Shown here: in pieces, positions 42,818 through 51,025 of the stretch
Numbering within the stretch: the first letter of the stretch is position 1
How the letters are laid out: each line of letters begins with the position of its first letter
Origin: Actinoplanes subtropicus
Lineage (GTDB): Bacteria > Actinomycetota > Actinomycetes > Mycobacteriales > Micromonosporaceae
Reading direction: 5' to 3'
NCBI RefSeq assembly: GCF_000721705.1
Contig: NZ_JOJL01000001.1
Span: 186,001-250,000, forward strand
DNA length: 64,000 nucleotides
The notes under the pieces: model-generated
The model's input: the letters and a program-made list of their open reading frames with translations, nothing else
The model's database searches: none
Told to the model about the DNA's origin: nothing
Program-made: the position numbers and the translations under genes

Positions 42818-43480
42818 ATGAGGCTCGTCCGGCGGCGCCGCCGCGTACTCCTGGTCGCCGCGGCCGCGATCGCCGCGCTCCTCGTCGTCAGTGCACCCTG
42901 GGCCTGGACCGTGCTCGCCGCCCGCGGCCACATCCACACCGAGGCCGACGCACCCACGGCCGACGTGGCGATCGTCCTCGGCACCGAGGTGACCGTCGGC
43001 GGCCGGCCGTCCCCGCGCCTGGCCGGCCGCCTGGAAACCGCGGCCGCCCTGGTCAAGGCCGGCAAGGCCCGGGTGATCCTGGTCTCCGGCGACAGCAACG
43101 GCGGCTCCGGCGACGAACCCGCCGCCATGGCCGCCTACCTGACCACGCTCGGCGTGGACGCCCGCCGCATCGTCACCGACCCCTACGGCCTCGACACCTA
43201 CGACACCTGCATCCGCGCCCGCGACGTCTACGGCGTCACCCGCGCTCTGGTCGTCACCCAGTCCTTCCACGTCAACCGCGCCGTGACCCTGTGCCGGTAC
43301 GTGGGCATCCACGCCGAGGGCGTGATCGCCCGCTGCCACTGCCCGGCCACGCTGCTGGTCGAGAAATCCGTCCGCGACTACTTCGCCAGCGGCAAGGCCG
43401 TCTGGGACGCCATCCGCAACCGGCCGCCCGCGATCCCGTCTCCCCGGGACCCGGCCGTGCAGCAAGCACTACAGGGCTGA
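42818..43480 (+). CDS. YdcF/SanA-like DUF218 membrane protein
   Basis: This 220-residue protein has an Arg-rich N-terminus, one transmembrane helix (about 9-32) and an extracytoplasmic DUF218 domain. Family patterns are ADVAIVLGTEV, RLETAAALVKAGKARVILVSGD, the Asp-rich DPYGLDTYDTCIRARD, and VTQSFHVNRAVTLCRYVGI. Such proteins (SanA, YdcF, ElyC) are linked to envelope integrity and possibly bind SAM or lipid-linked intermediates. A TAGGCT box 9 nt before ATG 42818 may be the -10 of a nearly leaderless promoter. Confidence 0.87.
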   Translation: MRLVRRRRRVLLVAAAAIAALLVVSAPWAWTVLAARGHIHTEADAPTADVAIVLGTEVTVGGRPSPRLAGRLETAAALVKAGKARVILVSGDSNGGSGDEPAAMAAYLTTLGVDARRIVTDPYGLDTYDTCIRARDVYGVTRALVVTQSFHVNRAVTLCRYVGIHAEGVIARCHCPATLLVEKSVRDYFASGKAVWDAIRNRPPAIPSPRDPAVQQALQG

Positions 43481-43497
43481 CTCGTCATCACCTCCGG

Positions 43498-44673
43498 TCA
43501 GAAGTCGGCCACGAGATAGGGCATCTCGCGGGGAAACATCGTGGACAAAGTGGGGATCGCCGCCGCCGGGACCGAGCCCAGCCCGCGGGCGACGACCTCC
43601 ACCGGGTCGAGCACCCCGTACACAAGCGCGCTGAAGCCCGCCGCGCTCAGGGTGACCGACGGTGCACTGCCCTTGGCGACCGTCAGGGCGCCGCCGGCCG
43701 ATTCCAGCTGCCAGACCCCGCCGATCAGCTCGTCGGGGATCTCGATCGTGATCGCGCCCGGCCCCACCGGCGTGCCGGCCAGCGCCTCGACGTCGAGCAC
43801 GCGCACCATCGGCGCATTCTCCGTCGGATTGGCGACGCTGCCCTCGGTCGACACCTGCATGTCGGTGCCCCAGAGCTCGGGCACCTCGTCGGTGCTGAGC
43901 CGCACGACGATCTGGGCCACCTGGTCGACGTGCCGGGCGAAGAACTGCAGGAGCAGCGCCCGCCCGAGCGACCCGGCGCAGAGCAGGTGGGAGGCGATCA
44001 GGTCGCCGCCGTGACGATCCACCTGGTAGCGCACCGCGCCCACCACCTCGCCGCCGGACCGGGCCACGGCGACCCAATACTCGTCCTCCCGGAACTCGGC
44101 GGACCGCACGTCGTCGAAGACCGCGAACCCGTGCCGCCGGGTGAGAAGCTGCTGCTGCAGCCCCTGCCACGCGGCGAAGCCGTCGCTCATCGACAGCCGC
44201 TCGACCTCGCCCGGCAAATCGGCCCGCAGCAGATGGGCCAGCCCCTCCGGGGTGAAGGTCGCCGTGCGATGCCGTGGCACGCCGACGAACCCGAACCGCG
44301 CGTAGAAGCTCGGGCGGAAGGGGTAGAGCGCGCTCACGGCACAACCCTCCTCCCGGGTCTGCCGCAGCAGCCGTTCCAGCAGCTCACGCACCAGCCCGCG
44401 GCGCCGCGCCATCGGATGCGACGAGACCGACGCCACGCCCGCCATGTCGTGCACCAGGCCGCGAACGTTCTGCCGCATCCGGAGCGCGGCGACGCCGGCC
44501 AGGGCCTGGCCGTCCTCCTCGGCGATGAGCGTCAGGGTCGTCTCGAAGAACCGCATCCGCCCGCGGTAGGCCTCCTCGTCCTCCGCCGTCCACGGTGACG
44601 GCATGAACGCATACGCCTGCAGCGGGAACATCGTCGCGGTGCGCTCCGCCGCCGTGATCTGCCGGAAGTTCAT
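43498..44673 (-). CDS. Eis-family GNAT N-acetyltransferase
   Basis: This 391-residue protein has the Eis layout: an N-terminal GNAT domain (MNFRQITAAERTATMFPL, acetyl-CoA loop VSSHPMARRRGLVRELLERLL), a second GNAT-like domain (about 150-280), and a C-terminal SCP2-like domain ending LSTMFPREMPYLVADF, whose free carboxylate acts as the general base in Eis enzymes. Members acetylate aminoglycosides or protein lysines from acetyl-CoA. ATG 44673 is the natural start. It is convergent with the DUF218 gene. Confidence 0.88.
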   Translation of the reverse strand: MNFRQITAAERTATMFPLQAYAFMPSPWTAEDEEAYRGRMRFFETTLTLIAEEDGQALAGVAALRMRQNVRGLVHDMAGVASVSSHPMARRRGLVRELLERLLRQTREEGCAVSALYPFRPSFYARFGFVGVPRHRTATFTPEGLAHLLRADLPGEVERLSMSDGFAAWQGLQQQLLTRRHGFAVFDDVRSAEFREDEYWVAVARSGGEVVGAVRYQVDRHGGDLIASHLLCAGSLGRALLLQFFARHVDQVAQIVVRLSTDEVPELWGTDMQVSTEGSVANPTENAPMVRVLDVEALAGTPVGPGAITIEIPDELIGGVWQLESAGGALTVAKGSAPSVTLSAAGFSALVYGVLDPVEVVARGLGSVPAAAIPTLSTMFPREMPYLVADF

Positions 44674-44764
44674 GGAGCCATCCAACACCGCCGGACTCCC
44701 GGCCCGCTCGGGAGTTTCTCGGCCTGTGGATAACCTCCGGCGCGACTCGCCGAGGGACCCCGGT

Positions 44765-44794
44765 TTGGCAAGCCGCCCGGCGACAGGCTAAGGT
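44765..44794 (+). promoter_or_regulatory. Probable promoter of the tRNA cluster
   Basis: TTGGCA (44765-44770) and TAAGGT (44789-44794) with an 18-bp spacer match the actinobacterial housekeeping consensus. The start would lie about 35 bp upstream of the tRNA-Gly gene. Confidence 0.55.
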
Positions 44795-44835
44795 TTCATC
44801 CGTCGCCGGGGAGTGCAACGCCCTCCGGGAGACAA

Positions 44836-44908
44836 GCGGACGTAGCGCAGCTGGTAGCGCATCACCTTGCCAAGGTGAGGGTCGCGGGTTCGAATCCCGT
44901 CGTCCGCT
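44836..44908 (+). tRNA. tRNA-Gly (GCC)
   Basis: The acceptor arms GCGGACG and CGTCCGC pair fully. The anticodon stem-loop ACCTTGCCAAGGT places GCC in the loop TTGCCAA. The T-arm GCGGGTTCGAATCCCGT is canonical. CCA is not encoded. Confidence 0.95.
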
Positions 44909-44944
44909 CGGAGAGGCCTTCACAGGTTAGTGCGGGGCCGCCTC

Positions 44945-45015
44945 GGTGGAGTGGCCGAGAGGCGAGGCAACGGCCTGCAAAGCCGTGTACACGGGTTCAA
45001 ATCCCGTCTCCACCT
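44945..45015 (+). tRNA. tRNA-Cys (GCA)
   Basis: Acceptor arms GGTGGAG and CTCCACC pair. The anticodon loop CTGCAAA in ACGGCCTGCAAAGCCGT gives GCA. The T-arm ACGGGTTCAAATCCCGT is regular. It starts 36 bp after tRNA-Gly. Confidence 0.95.
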
Positions 45016-45028
45016 CGGCGAAAGCCAA

Positions 45029-45103
45029 GGGCGATTGGCGCAGCGGGAGCGCGCTTCCTTGACACGGAAGAGGTCACTGGTTCGATCCCAGTATCGCCCA
45101 CCA
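45029..45103 (+). tRNA. tRNA-Val (GAC)
   Basis: Acceptor arms GGGCGAT and ATCGCCC pair. The anticodon loop TTGACAC within CTTCCTTGACACGGAAG gives GAC. The 3' CCA is encoded (45101-45103). It is the last tRNA of the cluster and the border of the accessory patch. Confidence 0.95.
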
Positions 45104-45107
45104 GGCA

Positions 45108-45141
45108 AAACACCCCGGCAGAGATCATCTCCGGGGTGTTT
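45108..45141 (+). terminator. Rho-independent-like terminator after the tRNA cluster
   Basis: AAACACCCCGG (45108-45118) and CCGGGGTGTTT (45131-45141) form an 11-bp stem with a 12-nt loop directly after tRNA-Val, followed by a short T/G-rich stretch. Confidence 0.75.
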
Positions 45142-45565
45142 GTGTGTTCGGTATGAGTTACGGCTTGCTCATGGCCGGTCGGTCTACAAGGCCACTTCAA
45201 TGTCGAACTACGTGGCTTCGCCGTCTCCAGAGGCGCCTGAGACCGGTAGTTCGTGCCACGATCCAGTCACGACGCCTGGGTGAGACCCGCGGTGTCTGCC
45301 GACAACCGGCGGCGGCCAGTTCGACGCCGACGTGCGCGTTGTAGACATCTGGGGCAACGGTGACCTCTTCGGTGACCAAGCTAGGCAGGACGGGGAGCCG
45401 GCGTTACGCTGACCTCCGGCAGCGGCACCTGCCCGCCTCCAAGCCGGCCTCGCCCACGACGAACCGGCGCGAAGGACAAGGGTCTCCGACTCGTGCAGTT
45501 GGACTTCCGTCGTGCCTTCGAGCATGCGACTGGAGTCGTGGGATCCAGTCCGCTTGGAGACAGGC
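45142..45565. other. Gap of 424 bp after the tRNA cluster, only gene scraps seen
   Basis: There is no complete gene. Minus-strand frames give coding-like bits (MLEGTTEVQLHESETLVL and VTEEVTVAPDVYNAHVGVELAAAG), but each is followed by Arg/Pro-rich shadow sequence and neither forms a domain. Base composition looks less GC-rich than the flanks. This is consistent with decayed accessory DNA inserted next to tRNA genes. Confidence 0.4.
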
Positions 45566-46387
45566 ATGACCGCGAACCGACGGGCAAAAAGGGACGCACG
45601 AGACCGGATGGCACTTACCGGTGAGTCGTACACCGCAGCTCGCCGTCACACATCAGACACGGCCCCACGACACCTCCTTCCCGATCACTGTGCGAACTGC
45701 CTTCGGCCGTTGCCGGAGCAGATCGAACGATTGTTCTGCTCCGAACTGTGCCGGCAGACCGCCGAGACGATCCGGTACTGGCGCGGCATCGTTCGCGACG
45801 GTCGCATTGACCGACCCGACGTCCGCTATGCGTTGCGGACCAGACTTGCGCACCTTCTTGCCGGCGGCTACGCCACGCGGGCGCGCCAGCTCTCCAGCCG
45901 AACTCGTCAGCTGGTGTGGGACCGGGATCAGGGGCGGTGTCGCAGCTGCGGCGGCCCGGGTGAGGAGATCGACCATATCGAGGGCGACTCTCCGGATCCG
46001 GTCAACCTGCAGCTGCTGTGCGCGCCCTGCCATCGCAAGAAGACCGAACTCCGCATGATGCCGGCAAGCCCGGAACAGCAACAGGTGCTCAAAGACCTCA
46101 AAAAGCGTCGGGTGGATCCGGATGAACCGGTACTGATGTGCGACGACCATGAGCATTGGGCCGGGAATGAAAGGACACTCCGCAAGGAGCGCAAAGAGCG
46201 GCTACTGGAGGAACTCGCCGACTACGGCTACAGCCGGAGCGACTTTCCCGGGTACTCCTGGGCGGAGATGTGGGACGAAGTTTTCGAGAGGGACGAGGAC
46301 GACGACTACGAAGCGCGCGGGATCGACGACGACAGCGGGTTTGGGCCGGACAGCTACTTCGCGCATGCAATGGCGAAGGGCGACTGA
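45566..46387 (+). CDS. HNH endonuclease family protein
   Basis: This 273-residue protein has an N-terminal Arg-rich segment, then a zinc-ribbon-like CxxC...CxxxC cluster (Cys42, Cys45, Cys58, Cys62), then an HNH nuclease core: LVWDRDQGRCRSCGG, EIDHIEGDSPDPVNLQLLCAPCHRKKT, with paired CxxC zinc ligands and the His-Asn-His triad. A very acidic C-terminal tail follows (ERDEDDDYEARGIDDD). ATG 45566 has GGAGACAGG upstream. Composition and position behind the tRNA cluster suggest acquisition with a mobile element. It could be a phage-type or defence nuclease. Confidence 0.83.
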   Translation: MTANRRAKRDARDRMALTGESYTAARRHTSDTAPRHLLPDHCANCLRPLPEQIERLFCSELCRQTAETIRYWRGIVRDGRIDRPDVRYALRTRLAHLLAGGYATRARQLSSRTRQLVWDRDQGRCRSCGGPGEEIDHIEGDSPDPVNLQLLCAPCHRKKTELRMMPASPEQQQVLKDLKKRRVDPDEPVLMCDDHEHWAGNERTLRKERKERLLEELADYGYSRSDFPGYSWAEMWDEVFERDEDDDYEARGIDDDSGFGPDSYFAHAMAKGD

Positions 46388-46701
46388 CCAGACCTGGGTG
46401 ACATCGATTGCCCGTGACGGGGGTCGCCGTTCGGCCAGGCGTGCCCGTTCGCGATGAGCTGGTCCTCGACGGCTTGAGGCCAACTCATAGCGATCCACGA
46501 CGGCGGCCCTGGCCGCCGTCGTGACGGCCTGTCCAGTAGCGGCATCTGCGGGGTGTCACTCAATCGCGGTAATAGCCTTCGGTGGTATCCGGATTTCGTC
46601 AGACCCTGCCCGTACGGTGCCCGGTATGAACGAGGGCACCACAACGGCGGCCGGAGCGACGCGCACGCCTATGGCGATCGCGCGGTTGAAGAAACGGCAG
46701 G
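46388..46701. other. Gap of 314 bp, no complete gene
   Basis: The minus strand contains a coding-like stretch (MSWPQAVEDQLIANGHAWP then NGDPRHGQSM) that runs antisense into the HNH 3' end without a domain. The plus strand has nothing convincing. An inverted repeat CGACGGCGGCC/GGCCGCCGTCG around 46498-46523 could be a terminator for the HNH gene. Confidence 0.4.
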
Positions 46702-47184
46702 TTGCACGTCACCCGAGACGGCATCAAGACGGTGTGCGGTGCGTTGATCCCCGCTACGGCCACCGTGACCAGGGCGACGCTCAACTGGCACATGCACACC
46801 AACTGCTACAACTGCGCATACCGGCTCTGGCCAGCCGAAGGCCCCGCCGAATACCTACGCCCGGACAACAGCTCGGACCTCCCGCCGGCGCGGTGCTGTC
46901 CTCACGGCCAGCACCCGCGCGGATGCGGGCGGTGCACGCCTCGGCCGACGCGGACCACGGTGTATCCGCCGCAGAAGCCAGCCGGCCCGGACGGGCGCTG
47001 CCATGACGGCTGTGAGTCGAGGGAGAAAGCAATTCACCAGGCCAATCCCGGCAGAGTCTTGGACCTCGCCGACAGCGCCTCGATGACCTGTTACCACTGC
47101 GGTGGCCATGTCTGCGTGATCTGCCAGCGAACGCCTGTCACGGACTTCTCGACGATCTGCGACCGTTGCGGCGCCGAATGGTAA
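46702..47184 (+). CDS. Cys/His-rich putative zinc-binding protein
   Basis: If started at TTG 46702 the protein has 160 residues; an in-frame TGA at 46687 leaves no other upstream start. It contains several zinc-finger-like clusters: HTNCYNCAYRLW, CCPHGQHPRGCGRC, CHDGCES and CYHCGGHVCVICQ...CDRCGAEW. This resembles small zinc-ribbon proteins of actinobacterial phages and integrative elements. Function is unknown. The unusual start and accessory setting lower confidence. The following 47185-47427 gap shows nothing. Confidence 0.5.
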   Translation: MHVTRDGIKTVCGALIPATATVTRATLNWHMHTNCYNCAYRLWPAEGPAEYLRPDNSSDLPPARCCPHGQHPRGCGRCTPRPTRTTVYPPQKPAGPDGRCHDGCESREKAIHQANPGRVLDLADSASMTCYHCGGHVCVICQRTPVTDFSTICDRCGAEW

Positions 47185-47427
47185 GCCCATCGGAGCGGAT
47201 CGATGGTCGTCGGGGGCGTAGTTCGTGTTTCAGCTTGGCGGAAGGATCTGATCGACCGCCCGCGGGAGGTATGCCGCTGCCGCTGTTCCGTACTTCATGC
47301 GCATCGATTTTCGTAACGGCATTCCCGCCATCGTCCTGCACAAACCTCGTCGACGGAGAGTGTCGCCCGATCGTCGCCGCGGCGGCGGGCGGGACGTTCG
47401 CCATGACAGAACCGGTCCCGTTCACGG

Positions 47428-48333
47428 TCAATCCGGCTGACTTGCTGGACCAGGAGTGAGGCGGGCGGTCAGGCTCCATATCGCGGCGTAACCGGCCAGC
47501 AGGACCACGTGCAGCAGGTAGAGCCACAGGCCGACCGCGACCATGCCGCCGATCTCGGTGAAGCCGCCGAACGGGGCGCCCAGGTCGAGCGGCAGCGAGC
47601 AGAACAGCACGAAGCCGTGCAGGAAACCGGACAGGTTGGCGGCCGTGAACGAGCCGACCAGCACCGTGGCCGGCCAGTGCGGGCGGCCCGGGGCGACGTA
47701 GCGGTACACCCAGATCACCACCGGCGTCAGCACCAGCCAGCAGGCCAGGAACGAGAGCACCACGGCCAGCACGGCGGACCACCCGCCGCGTACCCAGTAG
47801 GAACTTGTCCCTGGAAGCGCGAGAAACATCGCAAGCAGCAGCGCCGGCGCGGCCGCCAGCGGCGGCAGCCAGAGCAACCGGCCCTTCCAGCCCACTGCGA
47901 CGTCCTTGGCGTCCGGCTCGCGCAGCGAGACGAAGGCGCGGCGCAGTCCCTCGCCGTAAAGCGTCGCCGGTAGCAGACTGGCCAGCGCGAAGGTCGGTGT
48001 CAGATGCAGCCCCGCCTCGATCAGCTCGGCCAGCGCCCGCGGCGCGCCGATGGCGGAGGGCAGCGCCGCGATGGTGTGCCCGGTCAGCCGCCGCACCCGG
48101 TCGGCGCCGGCGAGCCGGCCGGTCGCCCAGATCGCCAGCAGCGCGATTGGCACCACCGCGATGCCGCCGTAGAAGGTGACCGCCGCTGCCCGCAGCGCCA
48201 CGTCGCGTCCCTGTAGCGGTCCGAACACCGCTCGCCAAAGCCGACCCACCGCCTCCCTATACCCCGGTCGCGTCCGGGAAGACAGGCGCAAGCGTGACCT
48301 CGTTCTGCTCGGATCGACCGGTTCCATCGGCAC
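47428..48333 (-). CDS. YihY/BrkB-family integral membrane protein
   Basis: This protein of about 301 residues has six hydrophobic helices: AAAVTFYGGIAVVPIALLAIW, PTFALASLLPATLYGEGLRRAF, the glycine-rich LVGSFTAANLSGFLHGF and the last MVAVGLWLYLLHVVLLAGYAAIW. It matches the YihY/UPF0761 family, a putative transporter or flippase. The start is uncertain: GTG 48333 or ATG 48327 lie antisense to the dxr remnant, while GTG 48249 has AGGGAGG just upstream. Confidence 0.83.
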   Translation of the reverse strand: MPMEPVDPSRTRSRLRLSSRTRPGYREAVGRLWRAVFGPLQGRDVALRAAAVTFYGGIAVVPIALLAIWATGRLAGADRVRRLTGHTIAALPSAIGAPRALAELIEAGLHLTPTFALASLLPATLYGEGLRRAFVSLREPDAKDVAVGWKGRLLWLPPLAAAPALLLAMFLALPGTSSYWVRGGWSAVLAVVLSFLACWLVLTPVVIWVYRYVAPGRPHWPATVLVGSFTAANLSGFLHGFVLFCSLPLDLGAPFGGFTEIGGMVAVGLWLYLLHVVLLAGYAAIWSLTARLTPGPASQPD

Positions 48334-48358
48334 TCAGGCGATCGACATCGTGCGGCGG
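48272..48358 (+). pseudogene. dxr: 5' remnant of 1-deoxy-D-xylulose-5-phosphate reductoisomerase gene
   Basis: In frame with 48272 the sequence encodes RKRDLVLLGSTGSIG, then TQAIDIVRR, the NADPH-binding N-terminus of Dxr. Directly afterwards homology stops and the next bases belong, in another frame, to an ABC-2 permease. Only about 25 codons remain, so it cannot be functional. It marks a deletion or rearrangement breakpoint near 48360. Confidence 0.7.
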
Positions 48359-49259
48359 GGTCTGTTCCTACCGGGAAGTGCTGGCCGCCGGCTGCGACTC
48401 GGCCCGGCCGACCGGCGACTGTCCGCGGCTGCTCGACGCCATGGGCGCCGCGACCGGCGGCCTCAGCGCGGCCGACGCCGCGCTGCTGGTGCTGCCCGTG
48501 CTGCTCGGCGTCTTCGTCGGTGCCCCGCTGCTCGCCCGGGAGCTGGAGTCCGGCACGTTCCGCTTCGCCTGGACCCAGGGGGTGGGGCGTCGCCGTTGGC
48601 TGCTCGGCAAGCTTGCCGTCCTCGGCGGTACGGCGGTGCTGCTCAGCGCCGGGCTCGGCGGCCTCGCCGCCTGGTATGCGCAGCCGCTGGAGGCCGTCGG
48701 GCTCAGCAGCCGGTGGCAGAGCGGGCCGTTCAACGACTCGGCCGTCACGCTGCCCGCCTGGACGCTGTGCGCCGTGGCGGCCGGCACGCTGATCGGCCTG
48801 CTCGTCGGGCGTACCGTCGAGGCGATGGGGCTCGCCGCCGCGGTGCTGGGCGCCGTCGCGGCGGTCGACCTGTGGTGGCTGCACAGCGCGCTGCTCGGCG
48901 TCGGCGCGAGGTCGATGTCGTCCGCCCCCAGCGGTACCGGCCTGGGCACGCTGAACACCGCGGCCGACCGGGCGGCAGGTCCGCGACTGGCCGGTGCGTG
49001 GCTGTTGCGTGGTTGGTACGTCGGCCCGGATGGCGGGCGGCTGAACGGATCGGAGGTCAGCTCGCTGTGGGACGACATCGCGCGGGCCGGGGCCGGCAAG
49101 GACCCGGGGCCGTGGCTCGCCGAGCACCGGTACACCTACTGGGTCAGCTATCAGGCCGCCGGCCGGTACTGGCAGCTCCAGCTCGCGCAGGCCGCGATCG
49201 CGCTCGGCGTCGGCGCGGTGCTGGTCCTGGCGACCGTCCGGCTGGCGCGCCGGCGATGA
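48294..49259 (+). CDS. ABC-2-type transporter permease, N-terminus lost
   Basis: The frame from GTG 48294 gives 321 residues, but the first ~24 come from out-of-frame dxr sequence. Genuine permease sequence starts near YREVLAAGCDSARP and continues with LLVLPVLLGVFVGAPLLARELESGTFRFAWTQGVGRRRWLLGKL and further helices to the end. Typical relatives have an extra N-terminal helix and loop (about 80 residues) that is missing here. The stop overlaps the next ATG by 4 bp. The transporter is probably inactive. Confidence 0.7.
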   Translation: MTSFCSDRPVPSALRRSTSCGGVCSYREVLAAGCDSARPTGDCPRLLDAMGAATGGLSAADAALLVLPVLLGVFVGAPLLARELESGTFRFAWTQGVGRRRWLLGKLAVLGGTAVLLSAGLGGLAAWYAQPLEAVGLSSRWQSGPFNDSAVTLPAWTLCAVAAGTLIGLLVGRTVEAMGLAAAVLGAVAAVDLWWLHSALLGVGARSMSSAPSGTGLGTLNTAADRAAGPRLAGAWLLRGWYVGPDGGRLNGSEVSSLWDDIARAGAGKDPGPWLAEHRYTYWVSYQAAGRYWQLQLAQAAIALGVGAVLVLATVRLARRR

Positions 49260-49639
49260 CCGGCGAACCGGACGCGGCGGAGCAGGTCGTGGCGAGCCTG
49301 CTGCACCAGTCGCAGGAAGGTGGCGTGCGCTGGCAGGCCGACCGGACGGGCACCTCGTTCACCGCGGTCCGTCGAGAGGCTTCGGCGGTGCTCGAGCGAC
49401 GTGGCGTGGACGCACCCGTGCGGTTGGTCTTCCGGGCGGAGCCGCCGGTCCGGCCGGTGATCATCGAGCAGTCGCCGGCGGGTCAGCGGCGGCTCGACAC
49501 ACTGCTGACGAAGCTTTGGACGGTGGTGTCCTCCGCGGCGACCCCGCCGGCGCCGACCGCGGCGGAGCTGTTCCTTCGCGATGGTGCGGGCCCCCAGGCA
49601 CCGGGCGGTCGCCTGGACGGTGCCGATGAGCCCGGTTAG
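49256..49639 (+). CDS. Hypothetical protein in the ABC transporter operon
   Basis: This 127-residue protein starts at ATG 49256, overlapping the permease stop (ATGA). It is soluble, with charged helices (EQVVASLLHQSQEGGVRW, SAVLERRGVDAPVRLVFRAE) and a Pro/Ala-rich end. No family was recognised. Overlap with the permease and the GntR gene 41 bp downstream supports a real gene. Confidence 0.6.
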   Translation: MTGEPDAAEQVVASLLHQSQEGGVRWQADRTGTSFTAVRREASAVLERRGVDAPVRLVFRAEPPVRPVIIEQSPAGQRRLDTLLTKLWTVVSSAATPPAPTAAELFLRDGAGPQAPGGRLDGADEPG

Positions 49640-49680
49640 CTTGCGACTGTGATGGCAGCAACCTGCCGGGCGCCGACCGG

Positions 49681-50100
49681 GTGTCGCCGGTCGTGCTGCG
49701 GCTCGACCAGCGCTCCGGCGTTCCGACCTACCTGCAGCTCGTCCAGCAGGTCGAGCAGGCGCTACGACTGGGCTACCTCAAGCACGGCGACCAGCTGCCG
49801 CGCGTCAAGGATCTCGTCGCCGACCTGGCGATCAATCCCAACACCGTGCTGAAGGCATACCGGGAGCTGGAGCGCCGTGGCCTCGCCGCGGGCCGGCCGG
49901 GGGTCGGCACGTTCGTCGCCGGCACGGTGGCGCCGATCGCGGCCCCGGAACGCTCGGCCCTGCGCCGGTCGCTGGACCGCTGGCTGCGCAGCGCCGAGCA
50001 GGCCGGGCTGGACGACGTCGGCATCCTCGCGTTGGTCGACGACGCGCTGCACGAGCGCGGTTCCGCGGCACCGCCCAACGGCCGGCGAGGCGTGGCATGA
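49681..50100 (+). CDS. GntR-family (YtrA-type) transcriptional regulator
   Basis: This 139-residue protein has an N-terminal GntR winged helix (SGVPTYLQLVQQVEQALRLG, then LVADLAINPNTVLKAYRELERRGL, then GVGTFVAGT) and a short C-terminal helix pair, as in the YtrA subfamily that controls ABC transporters by binding operators in their own operon. GTG 49681 has no good ribosome-binding site. A TTAGCTT box 38 bp upstream and a GTG/ATG at 49649/49652 in another frame make the exact start uncertain. Confidence 0.82.
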   Translation: MSPVVLRLDQRSGVPTYLQLVQQVEQALRLGYLKHGDQLPRVKDLVADLAINPNTVLKAYRELERRGLAAGRPGVGTFVAGTVAPIAAPERSALRRSLDRWLRSAEQAGLDDVGILALVDDALHERGSAAPPNGRRGVA

Positions 50101-51001
50101 ACGCGATCGAGTCATTCCGCCTCGGCAAGCGCTACGGCCGCCAGTGGGCGCTGCGGGAGTGCACGCTGGCGGTACCCGCCGGCCGGTGACCGCGCTGATC
50201 GGGCGGAACGCCGCGGGCAAGACGACGCTGCTGCACCTGGCCGTGGGGTTGACCGCGGCCAGCAGCGGGCGGGTGGAGGTGCTCGGCCGGCCGCCGGCCG
50301 CCGTGCTGCCCGAGGTGGGTTTCGTCGCGCAGGACGCTCCGCTGTACACCGGCCTGCGGGTCGCCGAGATCGTCCGGCTGACCGGCAGGCTGAACCGCCG
50401 GTGGGATGCCGCCGCCGCGTACCGCCGACTGCGCGAACGGGAGATCCCCCTGGACCGGCGAGTCGGCCGCCTCTCCGGCGGCCAGCAGGCGCAGCTGGCG
50501 CTGGCGCTCGCCCTCGCCAAGCGGCCTCGGTTGCTGGTCCTCGACGAACCGCTCGCCCGGTTGGACCCGCTGGCTCGCCACGACTTTCTCGGCATGCTGA
50601 TGAGCGCCGTGGCGGAGGAGGGCATGTCGGTCATCTTCTCGTCGCACGTCGTCGCCGAGATCGAACGGGTCTGCGACGACCTCGTCGTGCTCAGCGCGGG
50701 CCACGTCCAGGTCGCCGGTGCCGTCGACGACCTGCTCGCCGAGCACCAGCTGCTGAGCGGACCGACCGGCGAGGCGGTCGAGGTCGCCGACCGGCTGCAG
50801 GTGGTCGCCCGCTATGCCGCGCCGGCGCAGACCCGTCTGCTGGTGCGACGGCGCGGGCGGGAGGTGGCACCGCCGCGAGGATGGCAGGCGCAGCCCGTCG
50901 GTCTGGAGGAGCTCGTGCTGACCTACCTTCGCGCACCGGCGGCCGCCGCGCTGCCCGGCCCGCACCGGCTCGGTGCCGGCGCGTCGGCAGCTTCGCGTTG
51001 A
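50097..51001 (+). pseudogene. ABC transporter ATP-binding protein, frameshifted
   Basis: ATG 50097 overlaps the GntR stop and encodes a normal start (SFRLGKRYGRQWALRECTLAVPAGR) but hits TGA at 50188-50190. The rest, from VTALIGRNAAGKTTLL (Walker A) through VGRLSGGQQAQLALALAL (signature) and LLVLDEPLARLD (Walker B) to the stop at 51001, is intact one frame over. Inserting one G in the CCGGTG run near 50188 restores a ~300-residue ATPase. Like the hydrolase at 28.4 kb, it is either a true mutation or a homopolymer error. Confidence 0.8.
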
Positions 51002-51025
51002 CATCCCCGCCGCGCTGACGACCAC

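Noticed and set aside
42363..44598. Long plus-strand frames running through the minisatellite
   Set aside because: They are open only because the repeat period is a multiple of three; beyond the array they are out of frame with the clear DUF218 and GNAT genes.
45208..45633. Minus-strand antitoxin-like gene after the tRNA cluster
   Set aside because: Only a short stretch looks coding; the rest is shadow-like and there is no toxin partner or ribosome-binding site.
47166..47459. Small plus-strand gene before the YihY gene
   Set aside because: There is no ribosome-binding site and no coherent domain, and it overlaps the 3' end of the convergent YihY gene.
48176..49639. Complete dxr gene in frame with the reductoisomerase motif
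   Set aside because: After about 25 codons the frame becomes antisense-type shadow sequence over the permease, so only the 5' remnant is real.
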